Shown one piece after another: positions 25,461-33,647 of a stretch of 64,000 bases of DNA (position 1 is the stretch's first letter; each line of letters begins with the position of its first letter). The notes under the pieces were generated by a model that saw only the letters and a program-made list of their open reading frames with translations, was not told the origin of the DNA and did no database searches. This DNA is from Mucilaginibacter roseus (lineage in GTDB: Bacteria > Bacteroidota > Bacteroidia > Sphingobacteriales > Sphingobacteriaceae), in contig NZ_JAJPWV010000002.1 of assembly GCF_021215455.1 (NCBI RefSeq), positions 1 to 64,000 on the forward strand. The letters run 5' to 3'. The position numbers were made by a program, and so were the translations under genes.

Positions 25461-26444
25461 ATGTCAGCAAAAAACGTAGCCCTTTTGGCCGGTGGTTATA
25501 CCGGCGAATACGAAGTTTCAATTAATAGCGCGAAAAACATAGCGGACAATCTTGATCCGCAGAAATATAACGTTTATACCATTTTGGTCGACCGTAACCG
25601 CTGGCTGCACGAAACTGCTGAGGGTGCTGTTGACGTAGATAAAAATGATTTCAGTATAACCCTTAACGGCGAAAAGATAAAGTTTGACTTTGCTTTTATT
25701 ACCATACACGGTACGCCAGGCGAGGATGGCAAAATGCAGGGCTATTTGGATATGTTAGGCGTGCCTTATAACACCTGCGATGCCACTACATCGGCCATAT
25801 CCATGAATAAAGCTTACACCAAAGCATTGGTGCAGGGCATACATGGTTTGCATACCGCTAAATCTATCAAACTGTTTAAAAATGATGTGCATGATGTGGC
25901 TACCATTGCCGCTACGCTAAAGTTCCCGCTGTTTATTAAACCCAACAATGGCGGCAGCAGCGTAGGCATGAGCAAGGTGTATAATGCAGCCGCGCTACCG
26001 GCCGCGTTGGAGAAAGCATTTCATGAGGATGATCAGATCCTGATCGAAGAATTTATACAGGGCCGCGAGTTCAGTATTGGTATCGCTCGCTTAAACGGAA
26101 AAATAACCGTGCTGCCCGCCACAGAAATCATCAGCTCAAAAGATTTTTTTGATTACGAAGCCAAATATACCCCCGGCGTTACCAATGAGGTTACCCCTGC
26201 CGACCTGACCAATGAGCAGAACGAACTTGTAGCCAGCATTGTAAAGGATGTTTACAGTCGCCTAAATTGCCGCGGTATGGTACGTATTGATTTTATTATA
26301 CAGGAAGGTACCGGCGATTTTTATTTTATAGAGGTGAACACTACCCCCGGCCAAAGCGCCAACAGCCTGATACCACAACAAGTTCGGGCAATGGGTATGC
26401 AGGTAAGCGAATTTTATGGATTGCTGATTGAAGGCGCTTTATAA
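25461..26444 (+). CDS. ddl: D-alanine--D-alanine ligase
   Basis: A 327-residue ATP-grasp enzyme joining two D-Ala for peptidoglycan precursors. The N-terminal domain has LLAGGYTGEYEVSINSAKNI, where the Glu and Ser of E-x-E-V-S are the substrate-binding pair. The ATP-grasp lid has FIKPNNGGSSVGMSKV. The C-terminal metal-binding block is FIEVNTTPGQSANSLIPQQV. The length is normal for the family. A TATTTTTG element at 25404-25411 fits a Bacteroidota -7 box about 50 bases before the start, although its -33 partner is poor. The last 6 bases overlap the convergent pirin-like gene. Confidence 0.97.
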   Translation: MSAKNVALLAGGYTGEYEVSINSAKNIADNLDPQKYNVYTILVDRNRWLHETAEGAVDVDKNDFSITLNGEKIKFDFAFITIHGTPGEDGKMQGYLDMLGVPYNTCDATTSAISMNKAYTKALVQGIHGLHTAKSIKLFKNDVHDVATIAATLKFPLFIKPNNGGSSVGMSKVYNAAALPAALEKAFHEDDQILIEEFIQGREFSIGIARLNGKITVLPATEIISSKDFFDYEAKYTPGVTNEVTPADLTNEQNELVASIVKDVYSRLNCRGMVRIDFIIQEGTGDFYFIEVNTTPGQSANSLIPQQVRAMGMQVSEFYGLLIEGAL

Positions 26445-27140
26445 GCGCTTTTCACCATGAAGTTCTATAAGCAGCAAAACGGCGTCGTTACTAAGCGCTT
26501 CTACTTCAAACGTTTCGGCATCCGGTAAGGCTAATCCGTCACCTTGGTGCAAAAGCCTGTTTTGCGCTTCGAACGCTCCCGCTACGGCAAACACGAATAA
26601 TGCTGAATTTGTACGACGGACTTTATATTCCGCCTCAAAGCGGCCTGTAAATCGCCCAATGTGCACGGAAAAAGGAAGTTCTATATTGCCGGTCACCTCC
26701 ATTAATTCATCCTGGCGATAATAGATATCGAAAGCGTTTTTCCGGGTCGTAGCAACCGGTATAGCAGCTGTTTCTATATTCATCATTACAAAGCTCACCC
26801 AGTTAGCTTTGTAGTGATTTTTTATATTGAATTGGCCCCCTGCCTTTATCGGGATAATCAAAGCTTCACCTGCCTCCGCGTCTGTTTGATTATAGGTATC
26901 TCGGTATTTAAATGCACCTGTTACGGGTAACAAAACTACGTAGCCAGTATGCTCAACCGTGTAAGTAGCGGTTGCTCCTCCGGCTAAAATAATCTCATTA
27001 AACAAACAGAGGTTTTTGAAGGCCATTTTATGCTCATCATAATAATCGCCAAAATTGAAGGTGCTGTAACGCTGCTCGCGTTCATCTTGCATCAGGCCGC
27101 GACTATCGGCTAAAAATATGGTAGCTTGCGTTTGTTCCAC
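26439..27140 (-). CDS. pirin-like cupin protein (YhaK-type, C-terminal pirin fold)
   Basis: A 233-residue cytoplasmic protein. The N-terminus ATIFLADSRGLMQDEREQRYSTFNFGDYY (in full at about residues 6-34) resembles the YhaK/pirin N-terminal strand region. The rest forms cupin strands, including GYVVLLPVTGAFKYRD and AGEALIIPIKAGGQFNI. The usual pirin His triad is not visible, so a metal centre and quercetinase activity are doubtful. GTG at 27140 is used because it keeps the conserved IFLADSRG; ATG at 27092 would remove it. The 5' end overlaps the preceding hypothetical gene by 38 bases, which implies coupled translation. Confidence 0.6.
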   Translation of the reverse strand: MEQTQATIFLADSRGLMQDEREQRYSTFNFGDYYDEHKMAFKNLCLFNEIILAGGATATYTVEHTGYVVLLPVTGAFKYRDTYNQTDAEAGEALIIPIKAGGQFNIKNHYKANWVSFVMMNIETAAIPVATTRKNAFDIYYRQDELMEVTGNIELPFSVHIGRFTGRFEAEYKVRRTNSALFVFAVAGAFEAQNRLLHQGDGLALPDAETFEVEALSNDAVLLLIELHGEKRL

Positions 27141-27651
27141 AATTATTGATCTCCTGATTTTGGATAGAGTAAATACTGAGGTATTGCGTTAATGGTAACA
27201 AGTCCGTAAGCGTCATATCCTGTTGCTGATCGATACCGGTCAATAATAGATTTTGACCTATAGTATCCAGCCAGTATACCGGCTCTGAATAAAAAGTTAT
27301 AGAAATACGGTGCTTCTCCTTGTTTTCCAAGTGAGAGTTGATGATCTCAAACTTAAACTGATTGAATTTTAAAAACCTGCGGCCAAGCGTATTCAGCACA
27401 TCCGGCATTATATTGTTTAGGAGTTGCAGATAACCCATTACAGCGCCGCTCACCATATGATTCATTTTGATTACTTCCGGATTATATTTTAACAGGTCGG
27501 TATATAGCGGATACTGTGCTGCCCTTTCAAAATTTTGCACCTGCATACGGTATTCGGTGTAACTATCGTCAAACACCAGCCTGTCCCAGGCTTTGCTTGC
27601 TGCTCCATCAATTATCTTGCGGTAACAAATACGAATTATTCTATTGTACAT
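27103..27651 (-). CDS. hypothetical protein upstream of the pirin-like gene
   Basis: A 182-residue protein of no family I recognise. It has no signal peptide or membrane segment. Mixed alpha/beta composition is seen, with aromatic-rich strands such as HRISITFYSEPVYWLDTIGQ. A basic N-terminus (MYNRIIRICYRKIIDG) might resemble a regulator's leading segment, but no helix-turn-helix is convincing. Its 38-base overlap with the pirin-like gene makes joint function likely. The coding assignment rests on length, a good ATG and the lack of a competing frame. Confidence 0.6.
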   Translation of the reverse strand: MYNRIIRICYRKIIDGAASKAWDRLVFDDSYTEYRMQVQNFERAAQYPLYTDLLKYNPEVIKMNHMVSGAVMGYLQLLNNIMPDVLNTLGRRFLKFNQFKFEIINSHLENKEKHRISITFYSEPVYWLDTIGQNLLLTGIDQQQDMTLTDLLPLTQYLSIYSIQNQEINNCGTNASYHIFSR

Positions 27652-27670
27652 ATGCCATTAATTTAAGTAA

Positions 27671-27690
27671 GGGCATACCTGCGTATGCCC
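27671..27690. terminator. hairpin between dioxygenase and hypothetical genes
   Basis: A perfect 8-bp stem GGGCATAC / GTATGCCC with loop CTGC lies 24 bases beyond the dioxygenase stop codon on the minus strand. The T-run after it is weak (TTACTTAAAT), so termination may be partial. Confidence 0.5.
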
Positions 27691-27714
27691 TATCAGTTAT
27701 GAAAACAGAACACA

Positions 27715-28443
27715 TTAAGCAGGCACACCAAAAGTTATGGCCAGCTCAAAACCATCAGCCTTACTACCAGTAACAGATGCTATTTGCACGCCAGCGGTAT
27801 CGTCGCTAAAAACATTATCATTTTTGTTGTAAGTATAATTGTTCATGCCCTTATCGTAGCCGTTAACTAATGCTACTGCCGAACCCGAACCTTCAGGAAA
27901 AGCGATTTGCGTAACCTTTAATGATTTACCTGAAGAATTGTAAACATGCACATGAATATGCGTGGCCCTGCCGGTGTACCAGCCCGGGAATATGCTGGTA
28001 AAGGTTACCAAGCCGTTCGAATCAGTAGTCTGACGGCCACGAAGAAAATGTACCGATTGGTAGTTAGTTGACTGCATACCTGAACCGCCATATTCGGAGT
28101 AATTACCTTCAGCATCACAATGCCAAATATCAACCAACGCGCCTGCGAGGGCTGAACAATTATTATTGGTGTTAGTAATAGTAATTTTAGCGGTTAGCTT
28201 ATACCCTGTGCGCCCATCGGTAATATCGCTGCGTACATAAGATGCCGGTTGTTTTGTGGGGAAAGGGCCTTCTGTTTCGGTTGGGGCTACGTTACAGCCT
28301 GTTGTGGTTGAACCTGTATTAGTTGCCTGCGTATCATCAGAATCGAGGGTTACCGTATCATCATCCTTTTTACAGGCATGTAGCAATACCGGGGTTGACA
28401 TTGCCCCGATCATTAAACTCTTCAAGAAATTCTTGCGTTCCAT
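27715..28443 (-). CDS. intradiol ring-cleavage dioxygenase-like lipoprotein
   Basis: A 242-residue exported lipoprotein. MERKNFLKSLMIGAMSTPVLLHAC ends in a lipobox Cys at residue 24; ATG at 28443 is chosen because the upstream 12 codons precede the signal. The mature part resembles the core of catechol and protocatechuate 3,4-dioxygenases: ETEGPFP, then ALVDIWHCDAEGNYSEYG, then FLRGRQTTDSNGLVTFTSIFPGWYTGRATHIHVHV (at about residues 142-176). The Tyr and His iron ligands expected of the fold are present (Tyr of GWYTGR, His of THIHVHV). Periplasmic intradiol-like enzymes of this type are common in Bacteroidota, but their aromatic substrate is not known. Confidence 0.85.
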   Translation of the reverse strand: MERKNFLKSLMIGAMSTPVLLHACKKDDDTVTLDSDDTQATNTGSTTTGCNVAPTETEGPFPTKQPASYVRSDITDGRTGYKLTAKITITNTNNNCSALAGALVDIWHCDAEGNYSEYGGSGMQSTNYQSVHFLRGRQTTDSNGLVTFTSIFPGWYTGRATHIHVHVYNSSGKSLKVTQIAFPEGSGSAVALVNGYDKGMNNYTYNKNDNVFSDDTAGVQIASVTGSKADGFELAITFGVPA

Positions 28444-28444
28444 A

Positions 28445-28472
28445 ACTTTTATATTTTGATCAATATAAAAGT
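28445..28472. promoter_or_regulatory. 11-bp inverted repeat next to the dioxygenase start codon
   Basis: ACTTTTATATT and AATATAAAAGT are perfect inverted arms around the 6-base loop TTGATC. The structure ends one base before the ATG at 28443 on the minus strand, so it could be an operator overlapping the leader or a leader hairpin that hides the ribosome site. Confidence 0.4.
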
Positions 28473-28532
28473 GGAGCAATAGTTGGCTATAATTAAAAAT
28501 GTATCGTTAAACCGGGCTTATGAGTCGATAAA

Positions 28533-28560
28533 CAAAAAAGGGACAGATAAATCTGCCCCT
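28533..28560 (-). terminator. terminator after the BSP-type peptidase gene
   Basis: On the minus strand an 8-bp stem (one G-T pair) with a 4-base loop (28540-28547 with 28552-28559) is followed by six T. It lies 23 bases after the stop codon. Confidence 0.8.
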
Positions 28561-28582
28561 CCTTTGTAATATTTCATGCTGA

Positions 28583-29254
28583 CTATATAGCCGGATTAGC
28601 CGCATATTTCTTCCAAAGATCTTCAACGGTATAACCTGTTATATCTTTCCAGGTATTATCATTATATGCATGCCTGCGCATAACATCATCTATTTTTTTA
28701 ACGGCGCCTTTTTTCACTTTAGCTTCAATCCACGCCAGGAAACGGGCGGTGATACGATAGCTGTTATCAAAATTTTGGGTAGCCTTAAATTCCGGCAATC
28801 TCCAGTTGCCGGCCTCATTAGCCACGCCGAATTTATAGCGGGCATAATCAGCAATACCTTCAGTTACCCACCATGGGCCGTTGGTATTACCATAGCCTTG
28901 CACAATGTGCATCACTTCGTGCGTTACTACGTCAATGTCGGTTTTGTGCTTGGTCATGTACTCGGCGCTAAACACTACTTTGCCATCTCCTGTTGCCGCT
29001 ACACCGTGGTAAGCGGTATCAATAAAAAATGTCACCACCTTATCCGTTTTCTTATTGTACTCCTTTGCCAATTTTGGATATACCTCAAAAAATGTGTTAA
29101 TAAGCTTTTGGGTAAGCTCCTTATCAAAATTTTCGTCGTTACCTGAAACAATCAGCGTGTAGCCGTTCTTCTTTAAGGTATCAATGCCACCTGCAAGCGT
29201 ATTTGCAGCGGCGAAAAACACAACCGTTAATGCGAGTAAGATTATTCTTTTCAT
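28583..29254 (-). CDS. basic secretory protein (BSP)-type exported metallopeptidase
   Basis: A 223-residue secreted protein. The ATG at 29254 starts a clean signal peptide (MKRIILLALTVVFFAAANTLA, at residues 1-21); the upstream starts would add a hydrophilic leader. The zinc motif HEVMHIVQGYG and the later WWVTEGIADYARYKFG give the gluzincin-like HExxH plus downstream Glu/Asp arrangement of the plant basic secretory protein family. The C-terminus has RITARFLAWIEAKVKKGAVKKID (residues about 165-187). Substrates are unknown. It has its own terminator and a divergent neighbour. Confidence 0.85.
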   Translation of the reverse strand: MKRIILLALTVVFFAAANTLAGGIDTLKKNGYTLIVSGNDENFDKELTQKLINTFFEVYPKLAKEYNKKTDKVVTFFIDTAYHGVAATGDGKVVFSAEYMTKHKTDIDVVTHEVMHIVQGYGNTNGPWWVTEGIADYARYKFGVANEAGNWRLPEFKATQNFDNSYRITARFLAWIEAKVKKGAVKKIDDVMRRHAYNDNTWKDITGYTVEDLWKKYAANPAI

Positions 29255-29292
29255 ATAATGTGATCTATTTAACATCGTAAATATAAACAAAC

Positions 29293-29320
29293 ATAAAACG
29301 TTTTATCATCAGTTGATAAA
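29293..29320. promoter_or_regulatory. overlapping palindromes in a divergent promoter region
   Basis: ATAAAACGTTTTAT (29293-29306) is a perfect 14-bp palindrome, and TTTATCA-N5-TGATAAA (29302-29320) overlaps it. They lie between the divergent peptidase and thioesterase genes. A minus-strand TATGTTTG (29288-29295) touches the first palindrome. Confidence 0.35.
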
Positions 29321-29343
29321 CTTCTCTAAATTTTATTTAAGAA

Positions 29344-29760
29344 ATGTATAAAACCTTCGAAACTGAATTAAAGGTTAGGCCGGATGACATAGACATGTAC
29401 CAACACGTACATAACAGCAAATATTTTGATTACGTACTGGCTGCCCGGTACGACCAAATGGACCACAACTATGGCAAGAGCATGGAAACCTTTATGAAAC
29501 GCGGCTTTGGCTGGTTGGTACAAACCGTACATATTAACTATAAACGCGCCTTAAAAATGGGCGATACGTTTCTGGTTCGTACCGGTATTGAGGACATCAG
29601 CACACGTAACTGCCGGGTGAAGTTCAACATCATTAATAAATCAACAAATAAAGAAAGCTGCGACGGCTGGTTTGATTTTGTATTGATAGACCTGAGCACG
29701 AATCGCGGCGTAGCTATTCCGGATGACGTTATAGCGCATTACACAAGTTTTACAGCATAA
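29344..29760 (+). CDS. acyl-CoA thioesterase, 4HBT hotdog fold
   Basis: A 138-residue cytoplasmic hotdog-fold protein. The family's catalytic block is RPDDIDMYQHVHNSKYFDYVLAARYDQM (at about residues 13-40), with the Asp/His/Asn arrangement of YbgC/FadM-like enzymes. The length is normal for a single domain. It is a second thioesterase of this class in the window (see 22710) but shares little wording with it outside the motif. The upstream region is shared with the divergent BSP-type peptidase and holds two palindromes. Confidence 0.85.
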   Translation: MYKTFETELKVRPDDIDMYQHVHNSKYFDYVLAARYDQMDHNYGKSMETFMKRGFGWLVQTVHINYKRALKMGDTFLVRTGIEDISTRNCRVKFNIINKSTNKESCDGWFDFVLIDLSTNRGVAIPDDVIAHYTSFTA

Positions 29761-29764
29761 AAAA

Positions 29765-29790
29765 AACGCATGGCCTTTAAGCCATGCGTT
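29765..29790. terminator. hairpin after the thioesterase gene
   Basis: A perfect 10-bp stem AACGCATGGC / GCCATGCGTT with a 6-base loop follows the stop codon by 4 bases. The strong T-run is on the minus-strand side; on the plus strand it is weak. Confidence 0.6.
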
Positions 29791-29964
29791 AACCATCACA
29801 CTTATAACGGGCCATTTGCACTATTGGCGTCGTTAATTTTTTTCTTGTCCCGGTGTTTATCCTCTTTAAAAATCAAATATATAGCGCGCGGATCATTGCG
29901 CATACTGAGTATAGACCAACAGTCGGTTTGTGACGACCAATGGCGAAAAAGCTGATCGCCACAA

Positions 29965-29998
29965 CGCAAAAAAGGCGACAAGTTTCCTCGCCGCCTTT
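29965..29998 (-). terminator. terminator after recQ
   Basis: On the minus strand AAAGGCG (29992-29998) pairs with CGCCTTT (29971-29977) and the stem is followed by a T-rich run. An alternative inner pairing GGCGA/TCGCC exists. It lies about 20 bases after the RecQ stop. Confidence 0.65.
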
Positions 29999-30018
29999 GT
30001 ATGTAATGTCTTTATAGC

Positions 30019-32214
30019 TTAGTTGCCCAGTTCCGACATAAACTTGATGCGCATCAGCTGCACCTCTTCGTAAGTGTAGTCATCAGGGCCTAAATCTGCC
30101 AATGCGTTATCAATGGAGTCAACTTCGGCGGTTTTAAAGTAATCAAATACTTCGTCCTGCTTATCCTCGTCCATCACCTCGTCAATATAATAGTCGAGAT
30201 TCAGTTTGGTACCGGAGTTTACTATCGATTCCACCTCGCGGAGTATTTCTTCATAAGTTAAGCCTTTTGAAGCGGCAATGTCCTCAAGGTTAAGATGCCT
30301 GTCTATATTCTGGATAATATAAACCTTTAAAGCCGACTTATTAGCCGCGCTTTTGATCACCATATCCACCGGGCGGTCAATGTCGTTATCCTCGACATAT
30401 TTTTTGATCAGCTCGATAACCGGTGCGCCAAACTTCAAGGCCTTACCGGCACCCACACCTGATATCTGCTTCAACTCATCAATAGATACCGGATAGTGTG
30501 TACACATTTCCTCTAATGATGGATCCTGGAAAATAACAAATGGCGGCAAGTTTTTTTGCTTGGCTATCTTTTTACGCAGATCCTTCAGCATTTGCAGCAG
30601 TTGCGTATCTAAAGCGCCCCCACCCTGCTTAGGGCCGTCCTCTCCGTCCTCATCATCGGTATTTTCAATAACACGGTTTACTAAAAAGCGTATGCTGAAA
30701 GGATTGTCAATAAAGTTGGCTCCTTTTTCAGTAAGCCTTAATAAACCATACTGGTCAATATCCTTTGACAGGAAATCGTCGAGCAAAGCCTGCCTTAAAA
30801 CTGAGCTCCAGATATTCTCGCCATCCTCTTTGCCTGAATTGTAGTAGGGTAATTCATCATGCCCGTAATTACGTATCTGCGGGTTATCTGCACCAACTAA
30901 TATGTCAATGATGTAACGGTCGTCAAAATTTTCGCCGAGGTGTTTGATCAGGCTTAGCGCTTTATGCAAATGCGTTTCCGCATCAAAAAAGGTTTTAGGC
31001 GCGCTGCAGTTATCGCACATTTTACTGCAACCACTTTCGTCAAAATGCTCGCCAAAATAATGCAAAATCTGCTTACGGCGGCATACTGATGATTCTGCAT
31101 AATCAATCACCTCCTTCAGTATCTGCGTGCCAATTTCACGCTCAGATACCGGCTTATCCTTCATAAACTTTTGCAGTTTATCAATATCCTTTTGAGAGTA
31201 AAACGCCACACAAACACCTTCACCGCCATCGCGGCCCGCACGACCGGTTTCCTGGTAATACCCTTCCATGCTCTTTGGCACATCGTGGTGTATTACGTAA
31301 CGTACATCCGGTTTGTCAATACCCATCCCGAAGGCAATGGTGGCTACAATTACGTCAACATCTTCCATCAGGAATTTATCCTGCGTATCGGCGCGCACCT
31401 TGGCATCAAGCCCGGCATGGTAAGGCAGGGCACGTATGCCATTGAGGTTAAGCACCTCGGCTACCTCTTCCACCTTTTTACGGCTCAGGCAATACACAAT
31501 GCCCGATTTGCCTGTATTTTGCTTAACAAACTTCACAATCTCCTTGATTACGTTACGCTTGGCGCGCACTTCGTAAAAAAGGTTGGTACGGTTAAATGAT
31601 GATTTGAAGACCGTTGCATTGTTCATCTGCAGGTTCTTCTGAATATCATGCTGCACCTTTGGTGTAGCAGTAGCGGTAAGCGCGATGATCGGGATGTTCT
31701 CGCCGATATTGCTGATCACCTGCCTGATCTTACGGTACTCGGGGCGGAAATCATGCCCCCACTCTGATATACAGTGCGCCTCGTCAACCGCAACGAACGA
31801 TACGTGGTTGAGGCGTAAAAAATCAATATTTTCTTGTTTGGTTAATGACTCCGGCGCAACATACAAAAGCTTGGTTTTGCCGGCCAGTACATCCTCTTTA
31901 ACGCGGGCAATTTCTGCTTTGGTTAATGATGAATTAAGAAAGTGTGCAATACTATCAGAACCGCCGAAAGCCCGTAGCTGATCAACCTGGTTCTTCATCA
32001 ATGCAATAAGTGGTGAAATTACGATGGCGGTACCATCGCTCATGAGTGCTGGCAACTGGTAACACATTGATTTACCGCCACCTGTAGGCATTATAACAAA
32101 CGTATCCCTCCCGGCTAATATATTGGTAATAATTGCCTCCTGGTCGCCCTTAAAATTATCAAATCCGAAAAAATTTTGGAGATTATCGAAAAGCGACTTT
32201 TTAGTCTCTATCAT
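30019..32214 (-). CDS. recQ: ATP-dependent DNA helicase RecQ
   Basis: A 731-residue 3'-5' DNA helicase for recombination and fork repair. Walker A is PTGGGKS (Lys48), and DEAH is at 144-147 followed by CISEWGHDFRPEYRK. The helicase C domain has GIDKPDVRYVIHHDVPKSMEGYYQETGRAGRDG (at about residues 309-341). A four-Cys zinc module reads CRRKQILHYFGEHF then CSKMCDNC. A winged-helix domain follows, then an HRDC domain (about 570-645, LPPFVIFQDPSLEEMC). A further C-terminal acidic helical region ends the protein, as in Bacteroidota RecQ. All motifs are intact. Confidence 0.97.
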   Translation of the reverse strand: MIETKKSLFDNLQNFFGFDNFKGDQEAIITNILAGRDTFVIMPTGGGKSMCYQLPALMSDGTAIVISPLIALMKNQVDQLRAFGGSDSIAHFLNSSLTKAEIARVKEDVLAGKTKLLYVAPESLTKQENIDFLRLNHVSFVAVDEAHCISEWGHDFRPEYRKIRQVISNIGENIPIIALTATATPKVQHDIQKNLQMNNATVFKSSFNRTNLFYEVRAKRNVIKEIVKFVKQNTGKSGIVYCLSRKKVEEVAEVLNLNGIRALPYHAGLDAKVRADTQDKFLMEDVDVIVATIAFGMGIDKPDVRYVIHHDVPKSMEGYYQETGRAGRDGGEGVCVAFYSQKDIDKLQKFMKDKPVSEREIGTQILKEVIDYAESSVCRRKQILHYFGEHFDESGCSKMCDNCSAPKTFFDAETHLHKALSLIKHLGENFDDRYIIDILVGADNPQIRNYGHDELPYYNSGKEDGENIWSSVLRQALLDDFLSKDIDQYGLLRLTEKGANFIDNPFSIRFLVNRVIENTDDEDGEDGPKQGGGALDTQLLQMLKDLRKKIAKQKNLPPFVIFQDPSLEEMCTHYPVSIDELKQISGVGAGKALKFGAPVIELIKKYVEDNDIDRPVDMVIKSAANKSALKVYIIQNIDRHLNLEDIAASKGLTYEEILREVESIVNSGTKLNLDYYIDEVMDEDKQDEVFDYFKTAEVDSIDNALADLGPDDYTYEEVQLMRIKFMSELGN

Positions 32215-32443
32215 TATTTGTTGTGTGCTTGAAAATAAAAGTTCAAAATAACAAATTTTTTTATTAATGCGTCCGCTTTAAACCAAATTTTTATATAAAA
32301 ATGATTTAGTAATTAAAAACAATTTGCTTACTTACGGCTTTAAAACCCAGACGCCGTTTTTACGAACATTTAACGTAGATTTTGCAAATAATTGTTCACT
32401 TTTACAGCGTACGTCACATTTAACTATTATTTCAGCCTGCTCA

Positions 32444-33529
32444 ATGAACAGTAACTACTATGCCATAATTATGGCCGGCGGCATCGGAAGCCGTTTTTGG
32501 CCGATAAGCAGAACCTCTCATCCTAAGCAATTTATTGACATATTAGGTACCGGAAAAACACTTATACAAAACACTTACGACCGTTTTTTAAAGATCTGCC
32601 CGAAAGAAAATATTTACGTTGTAACCAACGAAAGCTACGCAGGCCTGGTTAAGGAACAACTGCCTGACATGGGCGACAACCAGATACTTACAGAGCCCGT
32701 AATGCGCAATACCGCGCCTTGCGTTGCATATGGTTGTTTTAAAATAGAATCGCTTAACCCGGATGCCGCTATTGTGGTAGCGCCATCAGACCATTTGATA
32801 CTTGATGAAACGGCTTTTGTAAACGCTATCGAGAAATCACTTGAAACAGCCGCTGAACATCAGTGCCTGGTAACGCTGGGCATTAAACCTTCGAGGCCTG
32901 ATACCGGTTACGGATATATTCAATACACCGAGAATGCTATAAACGGCGATTTTCATAAAGTAAAAACCTTTACTGAGAAACCTAACCTGGAGCTTGCCCG
33001 CACATTTTTGCAAAGCGGCGACTTTTTGTGGAACGCGGGTATTTTCGTATGGTCGGCCAAGGCTATTGTGAAGGCTTTTAACAGCTACCTGCCGGACATG
33101 TTCGACATATTTGCTGAAGCCCGCTCTGTTTATAACACTGATGACGAACGCAGGCATGTAAGCAACGCCTACCAGCGATGCACCAACATATCTATTGACT
33201 ACGGTATTATGGAAAAAGCGGACAACGTATATGTGTTGCCTTCGGAATTCGGTTGGTCTGACCTGGGTACCTGGGCTTCGATCTACGAACTGTCAAACAA
33301 AGACTACGTAGGCAATGCCGTTATTCCAGCTGAGAAGGTGATCATGTACGACTCATCAAACTGTATGGTTAACGTGCCTGACGAAAAGCTGGTTATTTTA
33401 CAAGGCCTGCACGATTACATCGTGGTAGAATCAAACAACACGCTGCTTATATGCCCGCGCGACCAGGAGCAAAACGTTAAACAGGTGGTTGCCGACGTCA
33501 AGCAAAAGTTCGGAACGAAATATATTTAG
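32444..33529 (+). CDS. manC: mannose-1-phosphate guanylyltransferase
   Basis: A 361-residue nucleotidyltransferase making GDP-mannose for glycans. The ATG at 32444 (MNSNYYAIIMAGGIGSRFWP) is chosen: the family begins within a few residues of the nucleotide-binding G-G-x-G-S-R loop, and the 40 upstream codons are AT-rich and non-conserved. Signature blocks are SRTSHPKQFIDI, VAPSDHLIL, KTFTEKPNLELA and FLWNAGIFVW. The second half is a left-handed beta-helix ending in VIVESNNTLL-like strands. It lacks the fused phosphomannose isomerase domain. GDP-mannose is a precursor for mannan and capsule. It stands alone with its own terminator. Confidence 0.93.
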   Translation: MNSNYYAIIMAGGIGSRFWPISRTSHPKQFIDILGTGKTLIQNTYDRFLKICPKENIYVVTNESYAGLVKEQLPDMGDNQILTEPVMRNTAPCVAYGCFKIESLNPDAAIVVAPSDHLILDETAFVNAIEKSLETAAEHQCLVTLGIKPSRPDTGYGYIQYTENAINGDFHKVKTFTEKPNLELARTFLQSGDFLWNAGIFVWSAKAIVKAFNSYLPDMFDIFAEARSVYNTDDERRHVSNAYQRCTNISIDYGIMEKADNVYVLPSEFGWSDLGTWASIYELSNKDYVGNAVIPAEKVIMYDSSNCMVNVPDEKLVILQGLHDYIVVESNNTLLICPRDQEQNVKQVVADVKQKFGTKYI

Positions 33530-33552
33530 AGCCCCCAAACCCTAAAGGGGAG
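33530..33552. repeat. REP-like element, left copy
   Basis: AGCCCCCAAACCCTAAAGGG and three more bases lie directly after the manC stop codon. It is the inverted counterpart of 33624-33647. The C5/TAAAGGGG pattern is a known type of dispersed intergenic repeat in Bacteroidota genomes. Confidence 0.65.
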
Positions 33553-33566
33553 TTTAAGAAAAAGTA

Positions 33567-33601
33567 AAAGGCTGGTTGAGTATTCAACCGGCCTTTGCTT
33601 T
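33567..33601. terminator. terminator between manC and rlmB
   Basis: A 13-bp stem (33567-33579 with 33584-33596, one G-T pair) with loop GTAT is followed by a T-rich stretch (TTTGCTTTTTAC). It lies between two inverted REP-like copies and may serve both converging genes. Confidence 0.8.
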
Positions 33602-33623
33602 TTACTTTTGGGCAAATACAATT

Positions 33624-33647
33624 CCCCCTTTAGGGGGTCAGGGGGCT
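33624..33647. repeat. REP-like element, right copy (inverted)
   Basis: CCCCCTTTAGGGGGTCAGGG and the following GGCT form a nearly perfect inverted copy of the element at 33530-33552. It overlaps the rlmB stop codon by two bases. The outer arms could pair across the terminator. Confidence 0.65.
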
